A DNA stretch of 13,314 nt from Cyanobacteria bacterium OH_SFB_17 (GCA_023395735.1 JAEWYI010000024.1:1-13314), one strand, 5' to 3'. Positions 1-6,585 are shown, counted from the first letter of the stretch. Notes: a model not told the origin generated them from the sequence alone. Numbers and translations: made by a program.

Positions 1-83
1 TCAAAAACATCGTTGTAATCCTTGCAGTCAGGCATTGCGCCAACACCCATAGAATCTATCACAACAATAATTGCTCTTTTCAT
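1..83 (-). CDS. deoB: Phosphopentomutase, N-terminal fragment (cut by window edge)
   Basis: The first 27 codons read MKRAIIVVIDSMGVGAMP and then DCKDYNDVF, the typical opening of DeoB, which interconverts ribose (or deoxyribose) 1-phosphate and 5-phosphate in nucleoside salvage. The Asp at residue 10 followed by Ser-Met-Gly-Val-Gly matches the metal-binding D-S-x-G-x-G start of the alkaline-phosphatase superfamily. The ATG at 83-81 is preceded by a GGAG Shine-Dalgarno about 7 nt upstream, which fixes the start. The rest of the gene lies left of the window. It is divergent from nusB, with a 100-nt shared upstream region. Only 27 residues are visible, so identity rests on this one motif. Confidence 0.85.
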   Translation of the reverse strand, partial: MKRAIIVVIDSMGVGAMPDCKDYNDVF

Positions 84-116
84 ATCAAATCTCCAGATAG
101 TTTATCCAATATGATA

Positions 117-145
117 TTAACATGAAATTATCTTTATGGTTTAAT
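117..145 (+). promoter_or_regulatory. Probable nusB-ftsY promoter
   Basis: TTAACA at 117-122 (5 of 6 to the -35 consensus), a 17-nt spacer, and TTTAAT at 140-145 (5 of 6 to the -10 consensus) with a TG dinucleotide one base upstream (extended -10). The predicted transcript start is near 152, giving a leader of about 30 nt that contains the AGAGGA ribosome site at 171-176. Read by eye; no start-site data. Confidence 0.55.
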
Positions 146-183
146 TGTAAATGTAGATTATTAAAACGAAAGAGGAAAACTTA

Positions 184-843
184 ATGCAAGCACGCAGAGC
201 AGCAAGAGAATTAGCACTGATATTATTTTCACAATTAGATAAAAAAATTACTAAATATTCTAAAGATGATTTTGAAGATATTATTTTGAAATCAGTTAGA
301 ATTTTAACCAACAACGCAAGTGAAGATTTGAAATTGACACTTGGTTCGTTGATGAATATGAAAGAATTTATTGATAATTATGAGACAGAACACGAATTTA
401 ATGTAGAAAGACCAATGGATGTCTCAAATATTCCTGTTCCGCTTCCTATGACATCAGATATGACAGGAAGAATTGAAGAAATGTTAGAAATTGCCGAAAA
501 AGCACTTCTTGCTTTAGAGATTGCAGAATTTGCAACTTTGGAAAGCCAAAATGAAGTTAAAAATTACACAATTGCTATCGCAGAACAGTTTAAAGAAAAT
601 TTTGAGTTTGTCGACAGCCAAATCCAAAAATTTGCTAAGGGTTGGGATATCCAGCGTTTGGTTAAAATGGACAAAGATATCTTACGAATTGCAATATCTG
701 AGCTTCTTTACGTGAAAGGCGCACCGATGAAGGTTATTGTCGATGAAGCACTAGAATTGGCTAAAAAATATTCAACAGATGAAAGTTCATCTTTTATTAA
801 TGGAATTTTAGCAAAAGTTATTGTTGAGAATGGAGTTTCTTAA
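184..843 (+). CDS. nusB: Transcription antitermination factor NusB (long, cyanobacterial-type)
   Basis: NusB binds boxA RNA with NusE/S10 and supports rRNA antitermination. The N-terminus MQARRAARELAL is the arginine-rich RNA-binding start of the family. The C-terminal third, from residue 153 (GWDIQRLVKMDKDILRIA, then ELLY, PMKVIVDEALELAKKY and SSSFINGILAK), is a very good match to the conserved NusB core. At 219 residues it is much longer than the usual 130-160. The extra stretch (about residues 40-130) lies between the first helix and the core, as I recall for cyanobacterial NusB proteins of a little over 200 residues. AGAGGA lies 7 nt before the ATG. Only 2 nt separate its stop from ftsY, so the two are almost surely co-transcribed. 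Confidence 0.9.
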   Translation: MQARRAARELALILFSQLDKKITKYSKDDFEDIILKSVRILTNNASEDLKLTLGSLMNMKEFIDNYETEHEFNVERPMDVSNIPVPLPMTSDMTGRIEEMLEIAEKALLALEIAEFATLESQNEVKNYTIAIAEQFKENFEFVDSQIQKFAKGWDIQRLVKMDKDILRIAISELLYVKGAPMKVIVDEALELAKKYSTDESSSFINGILAKVIVENGVS

Positions 844-845
844 TT

Positions 846-1874
846 ATGTTTGATTTCTTTAAAAAGAAAGATAACGAAAATATAGAAAAGGCGCCCGAGC
901 AAAGCTCGGGCGCCGCTCAATCACAAGAGGTTGAAGAATCAAACACGCCAGTGGATTCTGGCAAAAGTTTTTTTTCTTCAGGTTTTAATTTTTTAAAAAG
1001 CGCGGTTTCAAAAACGACGGAGACACTTGTTAATTCAGTTGTTGATACGGTTGCAGAAGAGGCTGAATTTTCGGATTTTGTACTTGATGATATGGAAGAT
1101 TTGCTAATTCGCGCTGACTTGGGCGTAAATTATGCTTCTGAGCTTGTTGATGGGCTTAGAAATCAAGATAAAGTTAAACCAAGTGAAGTAAAAAAATATT
1201 TAAAATCTGAATTTTTGAAAACTTTAGATAAAGCTGGAAATACCGAAATTAATTATGTTCAAAATGACTTGAATATTTATTTTATTTCCGGAGTAAACGG
1301 GGTTGGCAAAACTACTTTGATAGGAAAACTCGCGTATAAGCTTAAACTTGAGGGTAAGAAAGTTTTGGTTGCTGCAGCCGATACTTTTAGGGCAGCGGCT
1401 GAAGAACAGCTTGACATTTGGTCCAAAAGAGCCGGCGCTGAGATTGTCAGACGTGACAAGGCTGATCCTGCATCGGTTGTTTATGAGGCTGTTCAAAAAG
1501 CTAAGAATGAAGATTTTGATGCTATATTGATTGATACTGCAGGCAGACTTCAAAACAAATTTAATTTGATGGAAGAGCTTACAAAAATTAAAAATGTTAT
1601 TGACAAAAATGCTGCAGACAAATTAAGAGAATGCATTTTAGTTTTGGATGCTAATACCGGTCAAAACGGCTTGCAACAAGCAAAAGTTTTTCAAGAGGCT
1701 GTTAATTTAACTTCTGTTGCTCTTACTAAATTGGATGGCTCTGCCAAAGGCGCAATTGTACTTGCTATTGCAAAAGAATTGAATTTGCCTGTCAAATTGG
1801 TTGGTATAGGCGAAAAAGTGGAAGATTTAAAAGATTTTGTACCTGAAGATTTTATTAATGCTTTGTTTGATTAG
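846..1874 (+). CDS. ftsY: Signal recognition particle receptor FtsY
   Basis: FtsY is the membrane-associated GTPase that docks SRP-ribosome complexes for co-translational membrane insertion. A short, acidic and variable N-terminal region (about residues 1-50, opening with MFDFFKKK) precedes the helical N domain (about 55-130) and the G domain. Visible GTPase motifs are GVNGVGKTT at 149-157, DTFRAAAEEQL at 180-190, DTAGR at 231-235, TKLDGSAKG near 295, and the closing GIGEKVEDLKDF. The length of 342 is normal. A GGAG at 832-835 inside nusB serves as ribosome site. Residues 16-23 are encoded by a GC-rich perfect palindrome that looks like an in-frame insertion in the dispensable N-terminal region (separate entry). 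Confidence 0.97.
   Translation: MFDFFKKKDNENIEKAPEQSSGAAQSQEVEESNTPVDSGKSFFSSGFNFLKSAVSKTTETLVNSVVDTVAEEAEFSDFVLDDMEDLLIRADLGVNYASELVDGLRNQDKVKPSEVKKYLKSEFLKTLDKAGNTEINYVQNDLNIYFISGVNGVGKTTLIGKLAYKLKLEGKKVLVAAADTFRAAAEEQLDIWSKRAGAEIVRRDKADPASVVYEAVQKAKNEDFDAILIDTAGRLQNKFNLMEELTKIKNVIDKNAADKLRECILVLDANTGQNGLQQAKVFQEAVNLTSVALTKLDGSAKGAIVLAIAKELNLPVKLVGIGEKVEDLKDFVPEDFINALFD
890..914 (+). repeat. Perfect GC-rich palindrome inside ftsY
   Basis: An 11-bp arm GGCGCCCGAGC (890-900), a 3-nt AAA loop and a perfectly complementary arm GCTCGGGCGCC (904-914). Positions 891-914 are 24 nt, exactly eight codons (Ala-Pro-Glu-Gln-Ser-Ser-Gly-Ala), with 19 of 24 bases G or C in a strongly AT-rich gene. There is no T-tract after it, so it is not a standard terminator. 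It looks like a small palindromic element inserted in frame in the variable acidic region of FtsY, or a chance low-complexity hairpin. Confidence 0.75.
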
Positions 1875-1925
1875 TTGCAAAGTGTAAAATTTTAATATTA
1901 TTAATGTTAATAAATCCAAGATTTA

Positions 1926-1937
1926 TGCTATTATAAT
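1926..1937 (+). promoter_or_regulatory. Probable promoter of the 183-residue gene
   Basis: Two overlapping -10 readings fit: TGC followed by TATTAT (extended -10, hexamer 1929-1934), or a perfect TATAAT at 1932-1937. No good -35 hexamer is seen. An A/T-only inverted repeat with 7-bp arms (1898-1913) covers the -35 region and could be an operator, but this is weak. The ribosome site AAGGGG at 1951-1956 lies 7 nt before the ATG. Confidence 0.45.
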
Positions 1938-1963
1938 TCAATTACTGATTAAGGGGTATTCGA

Positions 1964-2515
1964 ATGTTAAAAATTTCTGCAATAAGAAATTCAATAGCAC
2001 AACGTTCTAGAAACAAACAAGCCATAAAAGAAGGTTATAAGGTTTTTAAATCTAAATCCGGGATCTATACTGTTCACATAAGAAAAACACCTAATTTTAT
2101 TGTTAATGATTATATAAATATTAAATCATATAAAAATGGTAATCTTTTAAAGGAAATCACCACAAGAACCATTTATAATAAAAAAAAGTTATTAATTGAA
2201 CGTGGAACTGACATTACTTTTTTTGATAAAGCGCAAAGTGAACTTATTTATAACAGATTTGAGTTAGATCCTCAGCATAAATCGCATAAGTTTTGTGCCC
2301 TTAAAGAGACAGAACGCGGTGATTTTATTAGTGCAAGATTCAGCGAAGTAAAGTCTGGTAAAGTTGTATATCAACAAGTTTTCAATAGTGATGGTTCGAA
2401 ACGATTTAAAGGTTTTGACGACAAGAGCTTTGATATTATTAGAGATGCTCGTGGATTTTATTCGTATATTTATAATATAGCAAGAAGAATGAGTGAGGCT
2501 AAAAATAAACCTTAG
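1964..2515 (+). CDS. Unrecognised basic protein, 183 residues
   Basis: I do not recognise this protein. It opens with MLKISAIRNSIAQRSRNKQ and is rich in Lys, Arg, Tyr and Ile, with alternating hydrophobic stretches that suggest mostly beta strands from about residue 28 to 150. Two loosely similar units occur (around residues 30-65 and 125-150), each with a Lys-Ser-Gly turn followed by strands, but they are too weak to call a repeat. There is no signal peptide, membrane segment or cysteine motif (one Cys only). A clear AAGGGG site and its own promoter support a real, separately transcribed gene. It converges on the dnaJ-like gene, 57 nt away. Function unknown; probably lineage-specific. Confidence 0.7.
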   Translation: MLKISAIRNSIAQRSRNKQAIKEGYKVFKSKSGIYTVHIRKTPNFIVNDYINIKSYKNGNLLKEITTRTIYNKKKLLIERGTDITFFDKAQSELIYNRFELDPQHKSHKFCALKETERGDFISARFSEVKSGKVVYQQVFNSDGSKRFKGFDDKSFDIIRDARGFYSYIYNIARRMSEAKNKP

Positions 2516-2572
2516 TTTTTGCAAAAATTTCTGCTGCTAGATTTTTAAACTTCTAAGCTTTTGACCTCAAAT

Positions 2573-3595
2573 CTATGAACTCAGATCTGCCAATTGTTTG
2601 TATAGCTGAATTTGTTTATCAGAAAGTTTTTTGGGGATAACTATTTTGATTTTTGCGTTTAAATCCCCGAACCCGCCGTCTTTTTTAGGTAAACCCAAAT
2701 TTTTAAGCCTTAAAGTGCCAGAAGATGTGCCCGCTGGGATTTTTATACCAATATTTCCATGAAGCGTTTTTATTTCTTTTTTGCAGCCTAAAACAGCTTC
2801 AGGAGGAGTTACTTCGATTTCTTTTGTGAGATTAACTCCGTCAACTTGATATTCTGAATCTTTAACCACAATTTTTAGGTATAAATCCCCTTTATTCCCT
2901 CGGTTATCCTTTTTTCCTTCGCCTTTAAGTCTTATTTTTTGACCTTCTTTGACTTCTGGCGGAAGTTTTACATTTACTGATTTTTGTTCAGACACAATGC
3001 CTGTTCCTCCACAAGCGGTACAAAATCCGCCACCAGCAGGGCAGTGCATACATTTTTCCATTACTTTAAATTTGATAGGAATAGGTTTTTTTTCAAACAA
3101 ATCTTTTGCTGTTACATGCAGAGTTTGAGTTATGTCCAAATCAACTGCAGCCTGTTTTGGTGCTTGAGTGTGTTGTGCTCCACCGAAGCCCATTCCGCCT
3201 AAATCGTCATAAAATGTTCTTCCACTGGTTCTTGAGCCCATCATGTCACCGAAAAGAGAGCCAAAAAAGTCTGAAAAACCGCCTAAGTCTTCAAAGTTTA
3301 TATTTTGTGCCCCACCTTGACCGAAGTTGAAATTTAAATTTTCATATCCAGGAGGCGGTGTGAAGTTTGCCCCGTTTTGCCAATTAGCGCCCAAGCTGTC
3401 ATATCTTTGGCGTTTTTCTTTATCGGACAAAACTTCGTAAGCCTCGTTAAGGTCTTTAAATTTTTGTTCGGCTTCTTTTGATTTGTTAACATCAGGGTGA
3501 AATTTACGCGCAAGCTTACGGTAAGCCGATTTAATTTCAGCAGCCGTCGATTCGCGTTTTACGCCCAAAATCTCATAATAGTCTTTGTATTGCAT
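2573..3595 (-). CDS. dnaJ: DnaJ-family co-chaperone with a reduced zinc finger
   Basis: An Hsp40-type partner that stimulates DnaK ATPase and presents substrates. Residues 1-69 form the J domain with the HPD triad at 33-35. A Gly/Phe-rich linker follows (about 70-145) with repeated GGF and FG segments, then a C-terminal substrate-binding region with VKLPPEVKEGQKIRLKGEG and IKIPAGTSSGTLRLKNLG. Between them is half a zinc finger: Cys182, Cys185, Cys192 and Cys195, with only the second pair in the full CxxCxGxG form, where classical DnaJ has four such motifs. I chose the ATG at 3595 because the J domain starts there. An in-frame TTG at 3613 would add six residues, and neither has a clear Shine-Dalgarno. 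The gene symbol is by family only; it may be a second DnaJ (CbpA/DnaJ2-like). It lies 55 nt after the upstream small gene and is perhaps co-transcribed with it. Confidence 0.88.
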   Translation of the reverse strand: MQYKDYYEILGVKRESTAAEIKSAYRKLARKFHPDVNKSKEAEQKFKDLNEAYEVLSDKEKRQRYDSLGANWQNGANFTPPPGYENLNFNFGQGGAQNINFEDLGGFSDFFGSLFGDMMGSRTSGRTFYDDLGGMGFGGAQHTQAPKQAAVDLDITQTLHVTAKDLFEKKPIPIKFKVMEKCMHCPAGGGFCTACGGTGIVSEQKSVNVKLPPEVKEGQKIRLKGEGKKDNRGNKGDLYLKIVVKDSEYQVDGVNLTKEIEVTPPEAVLGCKKEIKTLHGNIGIKIPAGTSSGTLRLKNLGLPKKDGGFGDLNAKIKIVIPKKLSDKQIQLYKQLADLSS

Positions 3596-3650
3596 AGTAT
3601 TATCATAATACAAAAATTGAGAGATTTATAGATAATTAATTATTTTTTAA

Positions 3651-3968
3651 TTAATGCTTGAATAATCTTTTCAGAACCGTAATTAAACCTTTTTTAGGCT
3701 GTTCTATTCCGTCAAGGCAATTTTTGCAAATTTGTTCTTGTTCGTTAATTTGTCTGATTTTTTTGCATAATCTTTTCCAGCTTATATAGCTGTTGTTGTA
3801 TTCATTTTTCCAATAACCTTTTTTGAAATGAGCATTATCAGTAATTGCATTCAATTTTTTTTCGTATAGAGATTCATCCACTCTAATATCGCTTTCTCCA
3901 AAGTGGATATGAGTTTTGTTTAGCGAATTTTGATTTTGCGTAAAATTAGATGACTGCATAATTTTCAT
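3651..3968 (-). CDS. Unrecognised small protein with Asn-rich N-terminus, 105 residues
   Basis: No family recognised. The N-terminus MKIMQSSNFTQNQNSLNKTH is polar and Asn/Gln-rich and leads into IHFGES, followed by a charged, probably helical body. Two Cys (CKNC spacing) lie about 25 residues from the end, and the C-terminus is strongly basic (VLKRLFKH). The ATG at 3968 is preferred over the in-frame ATG at 3983: a GAGGA site lies 9 nt before the former, whereas the longer start has no site and would place its own codon inside that ribosome site. A good promoter lies upstream (4068-4040). The opening resembles that of the small protein at 6621-6860, which suggests a shared N-terminal signal. 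It is transcribed toward the dnaJ-like gene. Confidence 0.7.
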   Translation of the reverse strand: MKIMQSSNFTQNQNSLNKTHIHFGESDIRVDESLYEKKLNAITDNAHFKKGYWKNEYNNSYISWKRLCKKIRQINEQEQICKNCLDGIEQPKKGLITVLKRLFKH

Positions 3969-4039
3969 ATTAAATATCCTCATTTTTTATTCAGTATTCA
4001 AAAATATCAAAATAATTTCTTTTGCTATTTTGTCACTTA

Positions 4040-4068
4040 ATTTTAACAATAATTAATAATATTCGCAA
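4040..4068 (-). promoter_or_regulatory. Probable promoter of the 105-residue gene
   Basis: Read on the minus strand: TTGCGA (4068-4063), a 17-nt spacer, and TGTTAAAAT (extended -10, hexamer TAAAAT at 4045-4040). The predicted start is near 4033, giving a leader of about 65 nt. The same nine bases TGTTAAAAT occur on the plus strand at 4096-4104, in front of purS, so the two divergent genes carry identical mirrored -10 boxes. Confidence 0.5.
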
Positions 4069-4095
4069 ACTAGGGAATTTAATTTGTTTTTTATA

Positions 4096-4104
4096 TGTTA
4101 AAAT
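4096..4104 (+). promoter_or_regulatory. Probable purSQL promoter (extended -10)
   Basis: TGTTAAAAT, an extended -10 box with hexamer TAAAAT at 4099-4104; no convincing -35 hexamer. A start site 6-7 nt downstream would fall at about 4110-4112, on the A of the purS ATG (4111), so the transcript may be leaderless. No PurR box or purine riboswitch was recognised in 3984-4110. Confidence 0.45.
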
Positions 4105-4110
4105 TACATT

Positions 4111-4374
4111 ATGAAAAACTTTTGCGCAAAAATTTTAGTTATGTCAAAGCCGACCATAAAAGACGTAAAGAGCGAAACCTTGAAGGAGGCTATAGATTGC
4201 CTCGTCCCATTGGAAAATCTTTCATGCAAAACGGGTTCTTATTACTCTATAAAATTTAGCGCAGATAATCAAAGGGAAGCATTGGCGATTGTAAATCAAA
4301 TCGCAGAAGAACTGTTGTCCAATTCTGTTGTTGAGACATACGAGGTAAAAAGTTTAGAAGAAGTTTATGAGTAA
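4111..4374 (+). CDS. purS: FGAM synthase subunit PurS
   Basis: PurS is the small bridging subunit of formylglycinamidine ribonucleotide synthase, which joins PurQ and PurL in the fourth step of purine synthesis. The 87-residue length and the pattern fit the family: an initial strand (FCAKILVMSKPTIKDVKSET), a helix with conserved AL-like spacing, a central strand ending YYSIKF, then AEELLSNSVVETYEVKSLEEV, matching the conserved LLxNPVIExYE end. No Shine-Dalgarno precedes the ATG, consistent with a leaderless start. The alternative Met11 would cut off the first strand. It overlaps purQ by 8 nt, so translation is probably coupled. Confidence 0.9.
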   Translation: MKNFCAKILVMSKPTIKDVKSETLKEAIDCLVPLENLSCKTGSYYSIKFSADNQREALAIVNQIAEELLSNSVVETYEVKSLEEVYE

Positions 4375-4969
4375 GTTAAAAGTTGGGATAATAGTTTTTT
4401 TAGGTACAAATTGTGAAATCGATACAATGCGTGCTTGTAATTTTATGGGTTGGGATGCCGAGTATATTTGGCAAGATGACTTAATCGCCAAAAATTATGA
4501 CATAATTTTTATCCCCGGAGGATTTTCTTATGGCGATCACATATCATCAGGCAGAATTGCAAAATTATCTAACGCTATAAAATCTCTTCCTTATTCAAAA
4601 TCTTTAATTGTCGGGATCTGTAACGGGTTTCAAATCCTTTGTGAGGCAAAACTTTTGCAGGGAGCACTGGTAGATAATAAAAATCTGAAATTTATTTCAA
4701 AACCAGCACAATTAAGCTTTTTGGATGACGAAGTAACTCTTCCTATTGCACATCATCAAGGCAATTATTTGGCGCAAAATTTAGACAAGTCACAAATATT
4801 TATGACTTATAAAAATAACGAAAACGGGTCTGATTTTTCTATTGCTGGGCTTTATGATAGAAAAAATAAAATTATCGGCATGATGCCTCACCCTGAGCGC
4901 GCAATGTATGAAGAATTAGGATTGACAGACGGAAGAAAGGTGTTTGAATTTTTACAAAATGAAGTATGA
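4367..4969 (+). CDS. purQ: FGAM synthase glutaminase subunit PurQ
   Basis: PurQ is a class I glutamine amidotransferase that releases ammonia from glutamine and passes it to PurL. Visible motifs are IPGGFSYGD at 49-57 (oxyanion-side loop), the nucleophile Cys85 in GICNGFQIL, and His175 and Glu177 in MMPHPERA, so the Cys-His-Glu triad is complete. The segment LPIAHHQGNY replaces the more usual IPVAHGEGNF, a mild change. At 200 residues it is a little shorter than the usual 220-230. Its 3' end overlaps purL. It belongs to the three-gene purSQL operon. Confidence 0.96.
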   Translation: MSKLKVGIIVFLGTNCEIDTMRACNFMGWDAEYIWQDDLIAKNYDIIFIPGGFSYGDHISSGRIAKLSNAIKSLPYSKSLIVGICNGFQILCEAKLLQGALVDNKNLKFISKPAQLSFLDDEVTLPIAHHQGNYLAQNLDKSQIFMTYKNNENGSDFSIAGLYDRKNKIIGMMPHPERAMYEELGLTDGRKVFEFLQNEV

Positions 4970-6548
4970 TGGTTTAATTACAAAAAAAGAATTTGAACAT
5001 ATAAACGCATCTCTTAAAAGAGAGCCAAATGATTTTGAGCTGGCTCTTTTTAGTGCAACTTATTCTGAGCATTGCGCATATAAACATTCAAAAGAATTGC
5101 TAAAACATTTACCTAAAGAAGGCTCAATTTATTCAGAAGAAAATGCAGGCGGTTTTCAAATAGGAAAACACGCGGTGTTGTTCAAGATGGAATCTCATAA
5201 CCATCCTTGTGCGGTTGAACCTTTTAACGGTGCTGCTACAGGGATTGGTGGAATTGTTAGAGACGTTCTTGCAATGAATGCAAGACCGATTGCGCTTTGT
5301 AATTCTTTAAAATTTGCATCAAACAATCGAATCCAAAAAGGCGTAGTTTCTGGAATTTCAGCGTATGGAAACTGCATTGGGGTGCCGACTGTTTCAACCG
5401 AAGTCATACATTGTGAGTGCTATAAAGAAAATCCGCTTGTGAACGTCGTTGCAATCGGTCTGGCAAAAAAAGATGACGTTATGGTTTCAAATAACGCCAA
5501 AGTAGGCTTAAAATTGATGCTGGTGGGCTCTGCTACAATGCGCGACGGAATGGGTGGGGCTGCTTTTGCAAGCAAAAAACTTTCGGACGAAAAAGCTGAA
5601 GATAAAATATCTGTTCAAATTGCAAATCCGTTTATGAAAAAGAAGTTGATAGAAGCTTGTCTTGAAATTTTCTCAAAAAAACTGGTTGTTTCTTGCCAAG
5701 ATTGCGGAGCTGCAGGGATTTTATCCTCCACAAGCGAGGTTGCCTATAAAAGTAATATTGGTGTTTCAGTTGATTTGGATAAAATTCATATCGGAGACAA
5801 ATCCATTAAGGATTTTGAAATAATGCTTTCGGAAACACAAGAAAGAATGCTTTTTGTCGTCGAAGATGAAAAAATTTCTTTTATCGCGCAAATTTTGAAA
5901 AAATTTGCGCTTGAATATTCGATTATCGGCGAAACAATTTGTGATAAAAAATATATTGTCAAAAATAAAGGTGAATTTTTGTCAGACTTGCCTACGGAGT
6001 TGTTGGTAAATCCGCCTTTAGTCGAAATTGATTACTCAAATAAACCAAATTTATCTACAAATCATGAATATAAAGTTTTGGATGCAAATTCTGCTGAAGT
6101 ATTTGAACAATATGACCATACAGTAGGTTCAAGAACGTGCTTTTCGCCAAGCCTTAACCCAAATAATAGCGACAATCTCTATACAAACCCTCAATTCAAC
6201 TCATTGTGGATTTATGAAGAAAATTGCTACTTGGGAGTTTTGACTTTTTCTGTTGTAATCCAAAATGATGCATCCAATGAGGTTTACGATGGTATTGTAA
6301 ATGCAGCAAAAGTGCTCAAAGACAAGGGTTTTGAGCCGAAAGGGATGACAAATTGCCTTAATTTTGCAAATCCTGAAAAACCTCCGACTATGTATCAATT
6401 TAAAGAAACAATTTTATTTATGAAAAAAGCATGTGAAGAATTAAAAATCCCGATTTGTTCAGGTAATGTTTCTTTTTATAATGAGTATTCAGGCGGCAAA
6501 ATCTTAAATACGCCGACTTTTACTATTATTGGTGTTAAAAAATATTAA
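4959..6548 (+). CDS. purL: FGAM synthase subunit PurL, lacking the C-terminal domain
   Basis: PurL is the ATP-dependent synthetase that converts FGAR to FGAM using ammonia from PurQ. The first half is well conserved: SEHCAYKHSK with His38, ESHNHP at 78-83 (catalytic His loop), GAATGIGGIVRD from 92, GNCIGVPTV, RDGMGGAAFAS, CQDCGAAGILSS and MLSETQERML. The second half is diverged but keeps NCLNFANPEKP and SGNVSFYNE. The frame stops right after TPTFTIIGVKKY, where other small-type PurL proteins continue for roughly 150-200 residues (second AIRS-C-like domain, with an SAHDxSDGG-type motif). The total of 529 compares with about 600-740 elsewhere. No missing part is seen downstream in any frame. 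I prefer the ATG at 4959 (11-nt overlap with purQ) over the TTG at 4944. Possibly active, possibly degraded. Confidence 0.9.
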   Translation: MKYDGLITKKEFEHINASLKREPNDFELALFSATYSEHCAYKHSKELLKHLPKEGSIYSEENAGGFQIGKHAVLFKMESHNHPCAVEPFNGAATGIGGIVRDVLAMNARPIALCNSLKFASNNRIQKGVVSGISAYGNCIGVPTVSTEVIHCECYKENPLVNVVAIGLAKKDDVMVSNNAKVGLKLMLVGSATMRDGMGGAAFASKKLSDEKAEDKISVQIANPFMKKKLIEACLEIFSKKLVVSCQDCGAAGILSSTSEVAYKSNIGVSVDLDKIHIGDKSIKDFEIMLSETQERMLFVVEDEKISFIAQILKKFALEYSIIGETICDKKYIVKNKGEFLSDLPTELLVNPPLVEIDYSNKPNLSTNHEYKVLDANSAEVFEQYDHTVGSRTCFSPSLNPNNSDNLYTNPQFNSLWIYEENCYLGVLTFSVVIQNDASNEVYDGIVNAAKVLKDKGFEPKGMTNCLNFANPEKPPTMYQFKETILFMKKACEELKIPICSGNVSFYNEYSGGKILNTPTFTIIGVKKY

Positions 6549-6557
6549 TAATAGGGA

Positions 6558-6585
6558 TTAAAAATTTAAAACTTTATGCTAAAAT
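6558..6585 (+). promoter_or_regulatory. Probable promoter of the 79-residue gene
   Basis: TTAAAA at 6558-6563, a 16-nt spacer, then TGC-TAAAAT (extended -10, hexamer 6580-6585). The predicted start is near 6592, about 29 nt before the ATG at 6621. It suggests that the small gene is not just a tail of the pur operon. Confidence 0.45.

Noticed and set aside
1224..1553. Open frame of about 109 codons antisense to ftsY
   Set aside because: It lies opposite the conserved GTPase motifs, has no ribosome site, and its composition is that of an antisense shadow.
1898..1913. Perfect inverted repeat with 7-bp arms (TTATTAA-TG-TTAATAA) downstream of ftsY, as a terminator
   Set aside because: A/T only, no T-run after it; at most a weak operator candidate near the next promoter.
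2523..2546. Imperfect A/T-rich hairpin (AAAAAT..CT with AGATTTTT) between the convergent 183-residue and dnaJ genes, as a bidirectional terminator
   Set aside because: Only about 8 pairs with a 2-nt bulge and almost no GC; not distinguishable from AT-rich background.
3984..4110. Purine riboswitch or PurR box upstream of purS
   Set aside because: No conserved purine aptamer core was seen, and the likely transcript start is at the ATG, leaving no leader for one.
5195..5407. Open frame antisense to purL
   Set aside because: It mirrors the conserved ESHNHP/GAATGIGG region of PurL; no start signal or coding character of its own.
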